Made by a program: the position numbers and the translations under genes
The notes under the pieces: model-generated
Told to the model about the DNA's origin: nothing
Databases searched by the model: none
Seen by the model: only the letters and a program-made list of their open reading frames with translations
Shown here: positions 1 through 21,190 of the stretch, piece after piece
Layout of the letters: every line of letters starts with the position of its first letter
Position numbering within the stretch: position 1 is the first letter of the stretch
Assembly: GCF_020382885.2 (NCBI RefSeq)
Contig: NC_058510.1
Span: 1,908,001-1,972,000 of the forward strand
From: Scatophagus argus
Taxonomy: Eukaryota > Chordata > Actinopteri > Scatophagidae
DNA: 64,000 nucleotides
Reading direction: 5' to 3'

Positions 1-3000
1 AAAATTAGCAGAGCCACAGTGCAAACAATACTGAGTCATCCAAAAGATCTCAACAAGCACAATGTAAGTAACAGTTCATTTACTGCAAATGCAACTGAAA
101 TATCACCTATTTTACCAAATCCCAGGAGCCCAAATGCACCCACTGAGAGCCTCAGCAAATCCAGTAGTAATAATTATCCATCAAAAACCAACAACTCCTC
201 CACATCTCCTCAAAACATCAACTCTCAAAGTTTCACTAAACCATCTCTTTCTCTTGCTACCACCAACACTCTCAATAGTCAGGCTCTTACCTCTAAAACT
301 GCCTCTGGTCTCCCCCTGACTCCAAAGACTAAAACTAGTTCCTCCTTTTACCCTCTTCCAGTTGCTTCACAGGCCACTATTCATGCCTCATCATACTCCT
401 GCTCTCCTTCCCAAGCACCCAAATTTACAACTAACAGCACACCTCTGGGCTTTGAAAGAAGCTTTGCCTCTGCTCCCAAGCCTTTCCACCCTAAAACTGG
501 ATCTAGCCTGATTCCCACAGTCAGTGGTCTGTCTAAAACAAACTACGGTCTCGTGTCCACTGCTTCCACCAGCTCTTCCATTGGCAGCTGTCCTGCAGCC
601 ACAACTGTCCCCAGCCCAGCCCTGCTCACTCCTCCTGTCACTCCTATCCTTGTGTCTTCTCCCACTGCTGTCACCAATTCTTCTCTCTTAACCCCCCCTG
701 CCACACCTATCAATGCCAGCCCCAACTATTCAGACACTTCTAGCCCTAAGGAAGGGGGGACACTCTTAAGCAGCAAAGAAAGTGAGCCAAAGAAGCTGCG
801 GCCACCTGTAGAAGGAAAGAAAGTGAGACGAGTAACTTGGGAGGACTCTGTAGATCTGCAGAGTTCTGAGTCCATTACAGTTGAGAAGCCAGAGTCGTCT
901 CATGTCCCAGCAAGTTCTCCATCTCCTTCCAGGTCCCCACAAAACATTAAAGCTCCATCTATCTTTTCCTTTCTAAGATCAAGCGCTCCAGCCACAAATC
1001 CATCTCCTCTTTGCTCCCCTACCCCTAAGACCTCCAGCATACAAGTGGTGAAAGGAGAGAAGTATCGATCCTTATCATCCGACTCTGCTGATTTAAGATC
1101 TAGAGAACGAGGGAGATCTCAGCAAAGACATAATAACACTATGATACCTGACCAGGGAAGACGGGACTTAACCACACCCAGACAGGAGAGGACATTTTCA
1201 GTTGAGTCTGGCACAGTTCATTGCCATACTGCTGCTCCTGACTCCCTCCCACATGACTTTTCAAGTGGTTATATGCATAGATATAGCTCTCCACCGTACT
1301 CCACTCTCATGTCAACCAGGTCGACACAGGGAGATACCCAGACTGTAACACCCAGATCACCCCACTTCCAGCAACGCTCACAGTCAGATCATACCCCACA
1401 TCTTTCCAAACATACTGACGCAGTTAAAGTCGTAACCCTGTCGACATCCAGACCCCCTCTATCGCCTGTCAGCCTACCACAGCCCCTGTCTTTGCCTTTC
1501 CAAAACAAAACTGCCACTCGAGGCAGTTCAAAGTATGAGGTTTCAGAAGGTGGTCGTCACAGCAACGATCACAGCAAGAGGAACACACAAGACCACCAGA
1601 ATGGCCAGATATTACTTGTAAACAACAGAGTTCATATCAGCTCACAGTCTCTGCAGGGTGATAAGACACACAGCTCCTCCTCAACGTTTGTAACTGAGAC
1701 ACTGGTTTACAGCATTAAATCAAGAGCAGATGCAGCTCCCGCTACCCCAAAAATCACCATACCTAAAACTCTGAAATATACCGCAAACACACCAGTTTCT
1801 GTGCAGACCAAATTAAGTAAACAGTCACAGGCTGCGCAGAGTAAAGAAGCCACAGGTGAACCACGTAGCCATTTAGATCAGGACTCCAGTAGTAGCAGCT
1901 CATCAGACAGTCACCTGCCTGATGATGAAAACTCTAACAGGAGAGTGAAGGAGAGTTTACTGGGCAAAAGCAGATTTTTCTCAGTGGAGAGCAACAATGA
2001 TCAAAGCCCAAAGAGAAGCCGGTTTGCACTGAAAAAAAGTGTCAGCACACCAAACACCAGTTTATCAAGGTCAGAGTCAGACAGGGCCAATAAGAGTAAT
2101 AACAAAATGGACCAGGTCCTTAACAGACTGAGACAAACATTCAGCACGGTCAAACGGTCTGATGATGATATCTTGTTCCCATGGAAATGGAAGCGAGCCT
2201 CTCAAACACCTTCTGTTAGTGGATCAAGTGACGTCAGCAATGTCAGTGATGTTAATGTTGAAAGTACCAAAACTCTCGATAAGCAACAGCAGGTGCTGAA
2301 GGGCAATGAAAAGGACACAGAACTGATGAATAGATGGACACAAAACAGATACACTCTCACAATACCCTCTGCTTCTGGGAGCGCAGTGGTTGGAGATAAC
2401 AGTTTCATTTGGTCGGACAAATCATGTCCAGAAACTGACCAAGATGAGCAAAATGCTTGTGCAGAACGTGCGTCTGAAACTAAAAACCAACCTCGTTTAA
2501 CAATCCATGCTCCAACAACGCAGCATTTTGACTTTTACAAAGACAGTGGGACAGATTATAAATCAACAAACCAGTTCCTGCCTTATAGAGATCCCAGTCC
2601 TGGTCTGAGCCCTAACCCTTCCACTGCTTACCCTGCTCAGATTGGGAGGACCACATCCAGCCCCAGAAGTCCCTTCTCCCCCTTCTCCTCTCTTTCACCT
2701 GTCTCCTCATTTCCCTCCCCGGATGTTACAGATGACAGTGTCTTTTACAGCCCGAAGCTACAACGTCGCAGGGAATCCTCCTCACCATGTGAGCCAGGAG
2801 AAGGAATCAGTCTGGGGGGTTCGAGAAGAAGTCGGGCATCCACTGGTCCTGCAAGTGCAAGTCCTGGACGGGACGAGGAGTGGTTGGCATCCTCCTATGC
2901 AGACTTAAAGTACGGCATTGAGCCTGGAAGGTCGTTTTCTGTGAGATCAGTACTGTCCAGTCGACCCTCTGGGCCTGGTCGCATCTCCACCGGATCCAGG

Positions 3001-3573
3001 TTCTTGAGTGTGGGTAATCTCTCTGAATCTTCTTTGACTTATGGCAGCACTGGCAAGGACTTGGATGGTTGTTCGTTTACTCCTGATTGGAGCTCAGAAT
3101 ATGAGTGCAGGCACAGTAAGGACTGTCAAATGTCATATTTCCTTGGTGACCCTGGTAAAATGAGATCAAGATCTCTTCCTCGATCCCTCACCAGGCGCTT
3201 GGCAAATTGGAGTTCCGCGGTCTCTACTTCTCCACCTGTAAATACCACAGCTCCGAAACCAGCCCGGCTTTGGTGCCCTAACATGAACACTTGTCACTTC
3301 GCATGGGATACAGAGGGTCCCCCGACCCCTCCTCCAACACCTCCTCTATCGCCAGTGTCCAGACGAATGTCCAAATCTCCTACTGGTCCAAGCTCACCAG
3401 GCGCACCACAACAAATGGACAGCCAGTCCTCCAGAGGGCATTTGCCCTCAAGAGGTTACATATCCAGTCTTGGCACCTTTGATGAGTCTTCAGACTGCAG
3501 CTCAGACACAACAACAGATGATGAATATTACTTAGGAACAGGCGAAGATGAGGAGAAGGAGACTGAATTGTGA
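1..3573 (+). CDS. Unrecognised Ser/Pro-rich protein, 3' exon (5' end off window)
   Basis: The frame is open from base 1, so this is the 3' part of a large exon, not a complete gene; the first in-frame GTG (19) is not a credible start. About 1190 residues are visible up to the TGA at 3571-3573. The protein is very rich in Ser, Pro and Thr, without globular domains, membrane segments or a signal peptide, and looks disordered. Two short motifs stand out: a basic stretch KKVRRVTWED (about residues 275-284), whose R-V-T-W fits the RVxF docking motif for protein phosphatase 1, and a C-terminal T-E-L that fits a class I PDZ ligand. Proline runs (PPTPPPTPP) and an acidic end precede it. The family was not recognised; a scaffold or cytoskeleton-associated role is only a guess. 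That it is coding is well supported by length and composition. Confidence 0.8.
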   Translation, partial: KISRATVQTILSHPKDLNKHNVSNSSFTANATEISPILPNPRSPNAPTESLSKSSSNNYPSKTNNSSTSPQNINSQSFTKPSLSLATTNTLNSQALTSKTASGLPLTPKTKTSSSFYPLPVASQATIHASSYSCSPSQAPKFTTNSTPLGFERSFASAPKPFHPKTGSSLIPTVSGLSKTNYGLVSTASTSSSIGSCPAATTVPSPALLTPPVTPILVSSPTAVTNSSLLTPPATPINASPNYSDTSSPKEGGTLLSSKESEPKKLRPPVEGKKVRRVTWEDSVDLQSSESITVEKPESSHVPASSPSPSRSPQNIKAPSIFSFLRSSAPATNPSPLCSPTPKTSSIQVVKGEKYRSLSSDSADLRSRERGRSQQRHNNTMIPDQGRRDLTTPRQERTFSVESGTVHCHTAAPDSLPHDFSSGYMHRYSSPPYSTLMSTRSTQGDTQTVTPRSPHFQQRSQSDHTPHLSKHTDAVKVVTLSTSRPPLSPVSLPQPLSLPFQNKTATRGSSKYEVSEGGRHSNDHSKRNTQDHQNGQILLVNNRVHISSQSLQGDKTHSSSSTFVTETLVYSIKSRADAAPATPKITIPKTLKYTANTPVSVQTKLSKQSQAAQSKEATGEPRSHLDQDSSSSSSSDSHLPDDENSNRRVKESLLGKSRFFSVESNNDQSPKRSRFALKKSVSTPNTSLSRSESDRANKSNNKMDQVLNRLRQTFSTVKRSDDDILFPWKWKRASQTPSVSGSSDVSNVSDVNVESTKTLDKQQQVLKGNEKDTELMNRWTQNRYTLTIPSASGSAVVGDNSFIWSDKSCPETDQDEQNACAERASETKNQPRLTIHAPTTQHFDFYKDSGTDYKSTNQFLPYRDPSPGLSPNPSTAYPAQIGRTTSSPRSPFSPFSSLSPVSSFPSPDVTDDSVFYSPKLQRRRESSSPCEPGEGISLGGSRRSRASTGPASASPGRDEEWLASSYADLKYGIEPGRSFSVRSVLSSRPSGPGRISTGSRFLSVGNLSESSLTYGSTGKDLDGCSFTPDWSSEYECRHSKDCQMSYFLGDPGKMRSRSLPRSLTRRLANWSSAVSTSPPVNTTAPKPARLWCPNMNTCHFAWDTEGPPTPPPTPPLSPVSRRMSKSPTGPSSPGAPQQMDSQSSRGHLPSRGYISSLGTFDESSDCSSDTTTDDEYYLGTGEDEEKETEL

Positions 3574-4730
3574 ATGCAGAATAATGTTTTAAATTCTGCC
3601 TTTTGTCAAATCCCTGATCCTGAACTTCATTATCTAGAAAAAGGACTAGAGATAACATCCACTAGAGATAAGACAGGCTACAATCTTTCTCTGTGAAGCG
3701 ATCTCTGCTTGTCTCCTGATTTTGTTTATTGTTACTTTCTCACTGTCAAGGTGACACAAGGTCAGTGGGGACAGTTGGTTGCCTGCATGATTTGCTTTTC
3801 AAAAGTGTTGTCTGCTGTTAAAAGACATTCAGGGCCATAATTAAACGAACTAAAGTGCGCGGTCTAATGTGCGTTTAGGGCCTTTTGGTAGTTAATCGAG
3901 TGCAGTCTGATTGCATGGTGCAAAGGGATTGTGTTCAGCCTCTTAACTAATGATGGGTGTGTTTTGGGTGTTACACAAAATAAAGAATCAGTGTCATCTC
4001 TCACTCTCTGCAACAGCCAGGTGTGTCTGCACCTGGCATATTTAAACAGCTGCACTTGTCTTTCCTGAGGGACGGGTTTGTGGTCCTTGGACCCTGGGCC
4101 TCCCTGCACCGGTCAGACATTAGCAGTGATACTTGTACTGCGCTTTGCACCAGGTCTAAGATAGGGACGTAAAAGAACAAGCATGAGAAAAGTTTCAAGA
4201 TATGTGATTGTCTGTACATTGTAGTGAATATGACTGCAGGTTTTCAATCTGGGGACGTCGAACATTGTTTATCACAGGACAGTCGGCACTGAAGGCATGT
4301 CCATCTGTTGAACCGTTTTAATGATCAAACTGCTGTGTGAGGTGAGGATTTTGACACAAAGCTTATCTTTAGGTTTGCATTTCATCCTGCTCAGTGCCAA
4401 CATGATGTTCACAAATGTGGTATTGTGTGATATTTTATGTTTTCTTCTGTGTGTGAGGTTTGAAATGAATTGTGTCAAATGCTGTAAGCATAAAGCAGAG
4501 ACAGTTTGTTTTCTTTGCCACATTTTTCTTGACAGACAGTGTTGCTTTGAGGCATGTAATTTGTTTTTGTGAATTTTGGGATGAAATATAATCATACTGT
4601 ATGCTCTGATTAACATTTGTTATCTAACATTATTAATTGCTTCATACAGCGCTTGCTCTTATTTGCACAGTGACCATCTAAAGTCTTTATATGTCTGTTT
4701 TTTAAATAAATGTTATAATTACAAAAAGAA
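3574..4730 (+). other. 3' UTR of the Ser/Pro-rich gene
   Basis: Non-coding sequence follows the stop codon. AATAAA at 4705-4710 is the first convincing poly(A) signal downstream. Short open frames here carry no recognisable protein. Confidence 0.55.
4705..4710 (+). terminator. Poly(A) signal AATAAA
   Basis: Canonical hexamer in an AT-rich context about 1.1 kb after the stop codon of the Ser/Pro-rich gene. Confidence 0.5.
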
Positions 4731-6640
4731 CTCTGTTTCTGTTTAACAGGTTGGGTACACGTCTGCTGCTGTTTGATGTTAAATGATTTCTCATTGTGTC
4801 ATTGCATTGCTGTGTTACCCATCGCAGTGTTTACATGCCACAGAGGCAGAGGTATGCTGAGTATCGTCATGACAGGCGGTAGATTCGGTGCCTGAGGCTA
4901 ATTTCATGTCTGCAGGGAGCTTTTCAATCATTGCATTAATCACTATACTTTGCTGGACTCTAGATAGTGTCTGCTATAGGTGGGGCTGTTAAACAGTTTC
5001 ACAGTACTCAGCTGGGTGTTGCCCTTCATTCGTAGCTGTGACAACGCACAAACTGTTATTGCGGTGGTTAGATAAAACGTACATTACACTGGATGGATGG
5101 TGTTGTTAAATCAGCACTGCATGTGTGTGTCTGCTGGCAGATTGTGTCCTCTGGTTTGTCTTCTCTGTATTATTTTTGCCACAGAGAGTCTCACACTGGG
5201 ACAGCACAATGTGCTTCCTATTGTTAGCCATGACATCATCTTGGAAAGGCATGGCTGCTTCACATCATATGTCAGGAGCAGTAATTCTGAATCTGTTTTT
5301 CCATCTTATGTCATCATAACAAAACTGTAACTCTGGTTACACGTCTCCAGGATCCTCGGACCAAACCCTGGTTCTCTGAGTGAAGACCCAAAGCTGATAA
5401 AGGAGACCACCAGAGAGTGAAGTATTGTAACAGATACTTATATTTTCCTTCTATAAAATCCATGTCAGTTCTCCACTGAAGGTGTAATGAATCCACCACT
5501 CTTTCGAGGGTCCTCCACTCTGCCTGTCATGATGTGAAGCTGTGGCTCTGCAGGCTCTGCAGTAAGGAAGCTACAAAGTACACATGATGACTGCAGTGTC
5601 AGCTTTCACCCAACAATGAACAGCACTTAACACGATCGTGGTGTCATCAAACAGCCTGGTTGGTGTGTGTGTGTGTGTGTGTGTGTGTGAACAACACAGA
5701 AGGTACAGTTTTTCATGCAAGCAACAGTCAAACAAGAAGAACTATTGTTTTTTTTAAGACTGATTTGAATGTTGAATATTGAATCCATTAATCACAGTAC
5801 TTACATGTAAATGTATGTGTAATTTACTTGTATACTGTTTCATATTTAAGTACATTTATTGCCAAAAAATTACTTTTGGTACTTGTAACTGTGTGTAACG
5901 TGTCTTTTGGGTACTTTTTACAACACTCTTGATGTACATTAACTACCACACTGAGCACATAACAGTACTGCTTAAGAAATAAGAGTCTTACACAGTCAAC
6001 TCAAACTGTATTTTAGTGAGATTCTTTTCATGTTTTTCCTTTTCTTGTTACTATGGAGAACTAAATTCTTGTGAGTGGACCTGCTTCACCATCTAGTGGT
6101 GACTGAGTGTACTTCACCTGCAATGCGTTAGACAGTATGATTGGCTGCACTGCTTTACAAACTCACTACAGTTTTTAATGAAACAATCCAGAATAGAAAT
6201 ATATTAATTTAATACTGGGTTTGTGCTATGAGACGATGAAACTAAAACTCACCTGCTCACCGCTGTGGGTCACGTGATCTGCTATTCTTTACTCATTCAT
6301 GCTGCTTAATGAGTCTCATCAGTGGTCTCATCACTTGCACCTGTTTTGAGTTTACTCTGTCTTTGCTTGTGCTGCTCAAGCTTCTGGCCCAGCAGTGCAG
6401 GGAGTCACATGACCAACCACATGAACAAGGAGCAAAGGTTTGAGCTCTGCCACTCGTCTCATGTCAAAGCATGAAAAGCAGCTCTGCTTTTTATTTTGTG
6501 GTTTGAATGCAGCTGTCGGCAGGTGCTGTGTGAATTACTACGCCACGGTGCGGGCTTTTACTGTCCATTTGCCCTTTGTGTTGTAGTGACTGACTTCTTA
6601 ATTTGTTCTTTCAGTCTTTTTGACATACAGGAAATGTGAA
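4731..6640. other. Intergenic region
   Basis: No gene seen between the 3' ends of two convergent genes. It holds a (TG)n microsatellite at 5663-5689 and otherwise unremarkable AT-rich sequence. Confidence 0.5.
5663..5689. repeat. (TG)n microsatellite
   Basis: About 13 uninterrupted TG units read directly. Confidence 0.9.
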
Positions 6641-6663
6641 CAAAGTGGTGCATTCAAAAGGCT

Positions 6664-6676
6664 TTTATTCTTTATT
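6664..6676 (-). terminator. Poly(A) signals of the myosin gene
   Basis: Two TTTATT blocks on the plus strand (6664-6669 and 6671-6676) are AATAAA on the myosin strand, about 80-90 bases after its stop codon. Confidence 0.6.
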
Positions 6677-6753
6677 CCGCTCATGTTGCATGGTGAATAA
6701 AGAAACTAAAACACTACAGTTGAACTACGCTCTTGAAGATGACGCTGAGGGCT

Positions 6754-16190
<9,437 letters not shown>

Positions 16191-16365
16191 CTTGGAACCT
16201 GTGGAGTAGCACTTGTATCGGTCATAAGTATACCTGGAAAATGCGCAAATCATCAACAAGTTCTGAACTTGAACTTCTCAGAGGGTTGAGAAACTGCTGA
16301 CAAACAAACAAAGTACAGGTGTTTTGATTCCAATGATCTTTATTTATGTATTTGAATTTATGTAC

Positions 16366-16412
16366 CTGTTTCTTCTTCCTCTCCCTTTTGGTAGACTTGG
16401 TGAGGTGGGTCT
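16366..16412 (-). other. Putative non-coding 5' exon 2 of the myosin gene
   Basis: On the minus strand a polypyrimidine-AG acceptor and a GTACAT donor bracket this 47-base purine-rich segment, upstream of the start-codon exon (whose acceptor CAG lies at 16199-16201). Confidence 0.5.
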
Positions 16413-16500
16413 CTAGAAGGACCAGAAGGAAAAACACAATATTGTATTTTCTGTATGTGTTGTGTCTGCTGAGTCATGTGTAAAATCTATGAATTCTTAC

Positions 16501-16553
16501 CTGTAGGTGCTGCGTTCCCGTCTTTACTCCTCTTTCTGAACCCTCTTTAAATA
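16501..16553 (-). promoter_or_regulatory. Myosin core promoter and first non-coding exon
   Basis: On the minus strand TATTTAAA (16546-16553) is a TATA-type box. About 25-30 bases downstream a short leader ends in CCTACAG followed by the donor GTAAGA at 16500-16495, giving exon 1 of roughly 16501-16522. A TATA-driven promoter with untranslated first exons is typical of sarcomeric myosin genes. Confidence 0.55.
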
Positions 16554-17910
16554 CATCCAGGAGGCAGAGCTTCGACGCCCACACAGCCTATAAGGTAAGA
16601 GCAAGAAGACAAAGGACACTAATCAAAAAAGGAGGATCTGTATTTGGAGATAAAGGAGTGGACAACAATAACACTCATGTAATCATTGGCCAGCAAATTG
16701 AAAGTTATGAGCTGTTCTGGGATCAGCATCGATTTTCATTTTGTCCTTCAAGTGATCTTAAAAGCCATGAAATTATAAAAATTAGAAAAATATTTTCTGT
16801 CTGATGTTGTTTGCATGTTACTAATTCTCTCTTTCATGCACATTTTATCACCACAGCTTTTCTTTTTCTTAGATCTTTTTTTGTTGTTGTAACATTAATT
16901 ATAAAAAGATTTGAAATTTAAAAAGATTTCTTCTGCTGATTTTAAATGCAACTCCTTTTGTTCTGTCACTGCTACAATAAGCATTGTCTTGGTCTCTCTG
17001 GACTACTGGATTGTCTGTCTTCTGTTGTCCTGGAGGATAAAGATAAACTTGTTACATTTCGAGTTGGATTCCTCCTACTTGTCCTCGTTTGCCTCCCAGT
17101 AGACCTCAGCTGACTCTTCCAGCTATAATAAAAGCTCAGGAGTGACAGCTGCTTTCTTTCAAAGGTTCCAGCAGCCATACTGTGAATAAATACATTTGGG
17201 TCATACAGAACACTTATCACCTCCACCCTGTACACCTTATTGATGACAACCGGTCAATGCTCGTAATAACTGTCACGTTAGCAGAGGAGATCCTTAAATC
17301 ACGTGTTTATTGGGTGGACCACCTGAAGGCCTCTTCAAGAAGCACACAGGCCCTTTTGACTTTAACAACTTCACACTTTGGGTTTCACCATGACCTTGTA
17401 GGTCTTGACAGTTGGCTGTCTGCACCCGGCGTACCATTCCTTAGCAGATCAAGGGCAGCGCTGAGGCTGTCATTCCCAGCTGTCTTGTGTCCTTCTGCAG
17501 TCAACACTTATGATGGAGCGTCATGAGCCTTCCTATATGCAGCCTGTCGTTCAGGCTGGTATCACACATGTGGCAGGTGGTTAACGAACTTGGTCTTATT
17601 GTGGGTTGAACTGTTTTCAGTTTAGTGTTGTTTTATGAATTAATCATCTTTGCAGAGTTTAAAAAACCATATTAGATCAGAAATCAATGTTCCTCTCACT
17701 GAGTTATTTGGGCCACTTCATAAATTCAATAGAGTCAGAACATGTTGGGTTGTGGATGTTGATGTTTATGGCCCTGTTATGGCGTGTAACAGTAGTAATA
17801 ATTCAACATTTTAGTTGCCTGTATTTAAAGGTTGTTCTCGCTTTCTTAGTGGCAGACCTTTCAGAGATGCCCCACTAGAAATGCATTGCCAGCAAAACCA
17901 TAGTTTTACA

Positions 17911-18165
17911 AGCTCCAGTTTTAGGGCCAACCATTTTAACTATTAATGTGAATTATGCGTGACCAAATATTACTGCACCTGTATATCTTTATGCCAATGG
18001 TGCTATTGAATATTTTTGTGTGGCACTGTTGCCCAGCTGAGGGCCCATGTTGAGATAAACATTTAGGCATCACAATCGATAAAAGCCTGTCTTCCAAATC
18101 TCATATTTATAATTTGAAAAAATTAAAATTAAAATTAGGGGCAATCTTTTTTAATGCTCCTCCTC
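17911..18165 (+). repeat. LINE reverse-transcriptase relic
   Basis: Three degraded motifs lie in order on one strand, in shifting frames: PVLGPTILTIN near 17911, YLYANGA near 17980 (compare the YADD catalytic motif, here destroyed) and LGITIDKSLSSKSHIYNLKK at 18064-18123. Spacing and order fit the reverse transcriptase of a non-LTR element. Frames are broken, so it is inactive. Confidence 0.6.
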
Positions 18166-18184
18166 CTCCTGTCCTGGACTAGAA

Positions 18185-18500
18185 TGTGATGTCTTGTACA
18201 TGTCATAGTTTAGATTTTGTTGGTTCAGTCATGTTTTGTTGCACTTCCTGTCTCTGTGTGATTGTTTTCAGCTGTGACTCGTTAGTTAATCAGCCTCTTG
18301 TGTACTGAGTCCACATGGTCTCCCTCTTTGAGCTGTCTGGTCTTCTGGATTTGTTGCTTATCTTCCTGCTCCCTCAGTTTTCGTTGCCTGCCTGTTTTGT
18401 TGCATGGATTCAGTTTTATCCATTAAAGCTCACTTATTGTCCCTGGACTCTGCCTGCACCGCGTCCTGCATTGGATTCTCTGTCTGAATTAACTAAAGAT
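18185..18500 (+). repeat. Dispersed repeat, probably retroelement 3' region
   Basis: A CT-rich stretch with CTTCCTGTCTCTGTGTGATT-type text and an ATTAAAGC-containing tail resembles a repeat common in teleost genomes (recalled). It follows the LINE relic and may be part of the same insertion. Confidence 0.35.
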
Positions 18501-20612
18501 AAAACTTAAGCCTTCAGTGTGCTGCCTTCATGTGTCGGATGCTGTCTATCAAGGAGCTTTGGAATTCATAACTGCTAAAAAGCTTATCTACCGAGTATGT
18601 CCAAACCTTATTCTGATTTCATATTTTAATCATTTTAACTAATCTAACAACAAGAATAAGTGCAGTTGCTGCTCTGTGTCTACTTTCTTTCTGTTTACAG
18701 TTTTTCAAGTCTCATTACAAGCACCTCAAAGGTTTCCAGCTCAGTGTGTCTTGAAAAAACACCACAAAGGACTGAGAGGTGTTTATCATGGCTTCCTTTT
18801 GTCCTTGAGCTCAGACTGAACCACATGACATTCGGAGAGCCACTACAAAAGACTTTGGCACGCTGAGGCAGATTGTGAAGTGATCAAACTTAGACTCACC
18901 TTCACACTTACTGGCTCTCACACACCTCACAACAAAATAAACATGAGACTGCCATCATTATTACTATAAAACAACACCACATCTTCAACGGACGCGTCCT
19001 ACACAGAGACATCATGGTCCACATATCTGTCCATTACGATCATTTAGTACACGTAATAATCCACCAACGTCGGCTGAGGCAGGAAGAAGGCAACGTTGCT
19101 CAGGTAAACAGGAAGTGAAATGACACCACCTTGTTTACAGTATCACAGTATAGTGCAGTAAACTAAACTGTAACCCCTGTGATTCGCGATTCGCATCATA
19201 TCACCAGATTCTCACCAAAAACAATAACAATAGTAATGATAATGCGCCTTGTTTTGATAATAACTAAAGACTTTGCTCTGCTGAATGGACGAGTCCTTTA
19301 CATCATCACGACTGCAGCTGTTGTGCAGCAAGGCCGGGTCACCACCCTATGCGCTGGCACCAGCAGCTACTTCATACTGTAACTCCACACTCCTCCTTGT
19401 TGGCCTGGCATTGTTTCCTTCGGGACAAAGATAAACCTGTGAAATTGTTGTGGGATTCCTTCTGCTGAGCTTAAGTGAAAGCACAGTCACATGTTCCTGT
19501 CAGAAGTCACTTTGTGGTTGTGATCGTGTGTCGTTGGCTATTAAACTCAGGGAGGGGAAAAGAAGTGGTGTTTCCAGTCTCCAGTTGATTTTCTTACCAT
19601 ATGATGAAAGACTGATGGCAAACTAATGTAGTGTTTGTGCACTCAGGTTAAGATTAAACAAAACTCATCCCCAAACAGAAGTCAGTTGTTTTGACTGATT
19701 GCATTTAATTTAGTTTTTGTTCTTGACCCAAAATATTAAAAAAGATAACATCACGGAACACATGCAATAATAATTCAAAGTCAAAAAACTGACTTTAAAA
19801 TGACAGGAAAGCCAGTTATTTTTCTTCTGCCACGTTTTTAGGATTTTATTTTAATTGCTCATGGAGCAGGCGAAGATAAGCGTTCAAAGCACACAATATA
19901 TTTTTAGCTGGCTTTGGAACAAGCAGTCATGAGTGAATAACAAGGTGCTGAGCTGGTCTTGAATTTATTACTGAAACAAGTAAAGGTCAAGAGGGCTGTC
20001 ATGTATAATGTGCTTCAGGGAAAGTGTGCAGCCTCTTTACCAGGTGATAATGTGGTCCTATAGGGCTGGAGAAAGTGTTACGACTTACACGCCATCTTGC
20101 CCTGCGCTCCTCATAACTCAGCTTTCACATCTCCACACCTCGGGTTTCGAGTGGCGCTCCAGCCTTGAGCGCACGGCTTCGCCACCAGGGTGGAACGTAC
20201 TGGTGTGCGTCGTACACTAATCACAACATCCCACCTGCTGTGGGCCTTCGTCTGCAGACGAACACCAATGCAAACTGCCATGGACAGTCGCTTCAGTCGT
20301 GTATGGAAGGTGGGAAGAATAAATCTTCATCTGATCATCAGAGCAGTGACACTTTCTGTGCTTCAAGAATCATGCAGGTGTTTAAATATTATGCAGTGTA
20401 AAGAAATGTGCGATCAGTATCAGTAAAATCATTACTGGCTACAGTACTACTACGGATATGTATAAGGAAATTATACCAGTGACCAATACACTCGCCAATC
20501 ACAGGGTGCTTTATCATTATCATGGTGTCACTAAAAGGAAATTTCTCATTTTACTACAGTGAAATGGCAGTTTGTGTCCTGTTAAAATATCTTCATCCTG
20601 TGGTTCTGTCAG

Positions 20613-20681
20613 GTCCAGTCCTCATCGGTGGTCTACGCAGAAGTCAAAGGCTCAAAAATCTGTTTCTCTTTGCCTGCGTGA
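20613..20681 (+). pseudogene. Relic of an ITIM-bearing terminal exon
   Basis: After a pyrimidine-rich acceptor ending in CAG (20610-20612), a 23-codon frame reads VQSSSVVYAEVKGS and continues to TGA at 20679-20681. V-V-Y-A-E-V fits the ITIM consensus (I/V/L-x-Y-x-x-L/V/I). It lies upstream of receptor genes whose inhibitory member also ends in tyrosine motifs. No preceding exons of the same gene were found, so it is probably a leftover of a deleted receptor; a chance match cannot be excluded. Confidence 0.35.
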
Positions 20682-20789
20682 CATCAAATGTCTGCCAATG
20701 ACAGAAGAGCAAGAAAAAACCTCCACCCGTTCTGATCCACAACTCTGCTTCCCAACTGACTCAAAGGACACTGACGAGTGTATAATAAA

Positions 20790-21190
20790 TGTCCTCATTT
20801 TCCATCTGTCTCTATGCATTTTCTCAAATATGTCCTTGCTGTGATGAAAAGCTAACAGTGACAGTGACACAAGTGATGAAAGTTATCTCTGAGAAGTCGT
20901 GTGGGTTTGATGCAGTAAAGGCTGAGCTCCTCAGAGTTTGCTAACAGGAAGAATGCAGATGATGTGTAGTTTGAAATACGTCTGTTTGCTTTTATATTAC
21001 AGCAACTTGTCATGGGGAGTGTGTCTGCTGAAATTCTCAAGCAGCCTGATTTTAAAACAAACCGTTTCTCCATTTTAGCTGTGGACTCATTTGGTAAAGT
21101 CAAACGTCAAACCTCCTGTTAGCCCAGGAAGAGTGAAGCAAAACAAATACTGAAGACAATTCAGTATTTTAGTCATGTGATCTGTGAACA
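20790..21190 (+). repeat. Orphan copy of the receptor upstream region
   Basis: Blocks here match, with divergence and some rearrangement, the sequence preceding exon 1 of the receptor copies: the tract around GTTTGCTAACAGGAAGAATG (near 20937), AAAACAAACCGTTTCTCC (21054-21071), and ATTCAGTATTTTAGTCATGT (21159-21178). No receptor exon follows, so this is the flank of a lost copy. Confidence 0.55.

Larger units (their letters stand above)
16560..20612. other. Gene-poor region between myosin and receptor array
   Basis: No intact gene seen. It holds a LINE relic (17911-18165), a dispersed repeat (about 18185-18500) and otherwise anonymous AT-rich DNA. Upstream control elements of the myosin gene probably lie near 16.55-17.2 kb but none could be named confidently. 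Confidence 0.4.

Noticed and set aside
17174-17530. Open frame 17182-17526 on the plus strand
   Set aside because: No recognisable domain, no splice context and composition like the surrounding intergenic DNA.
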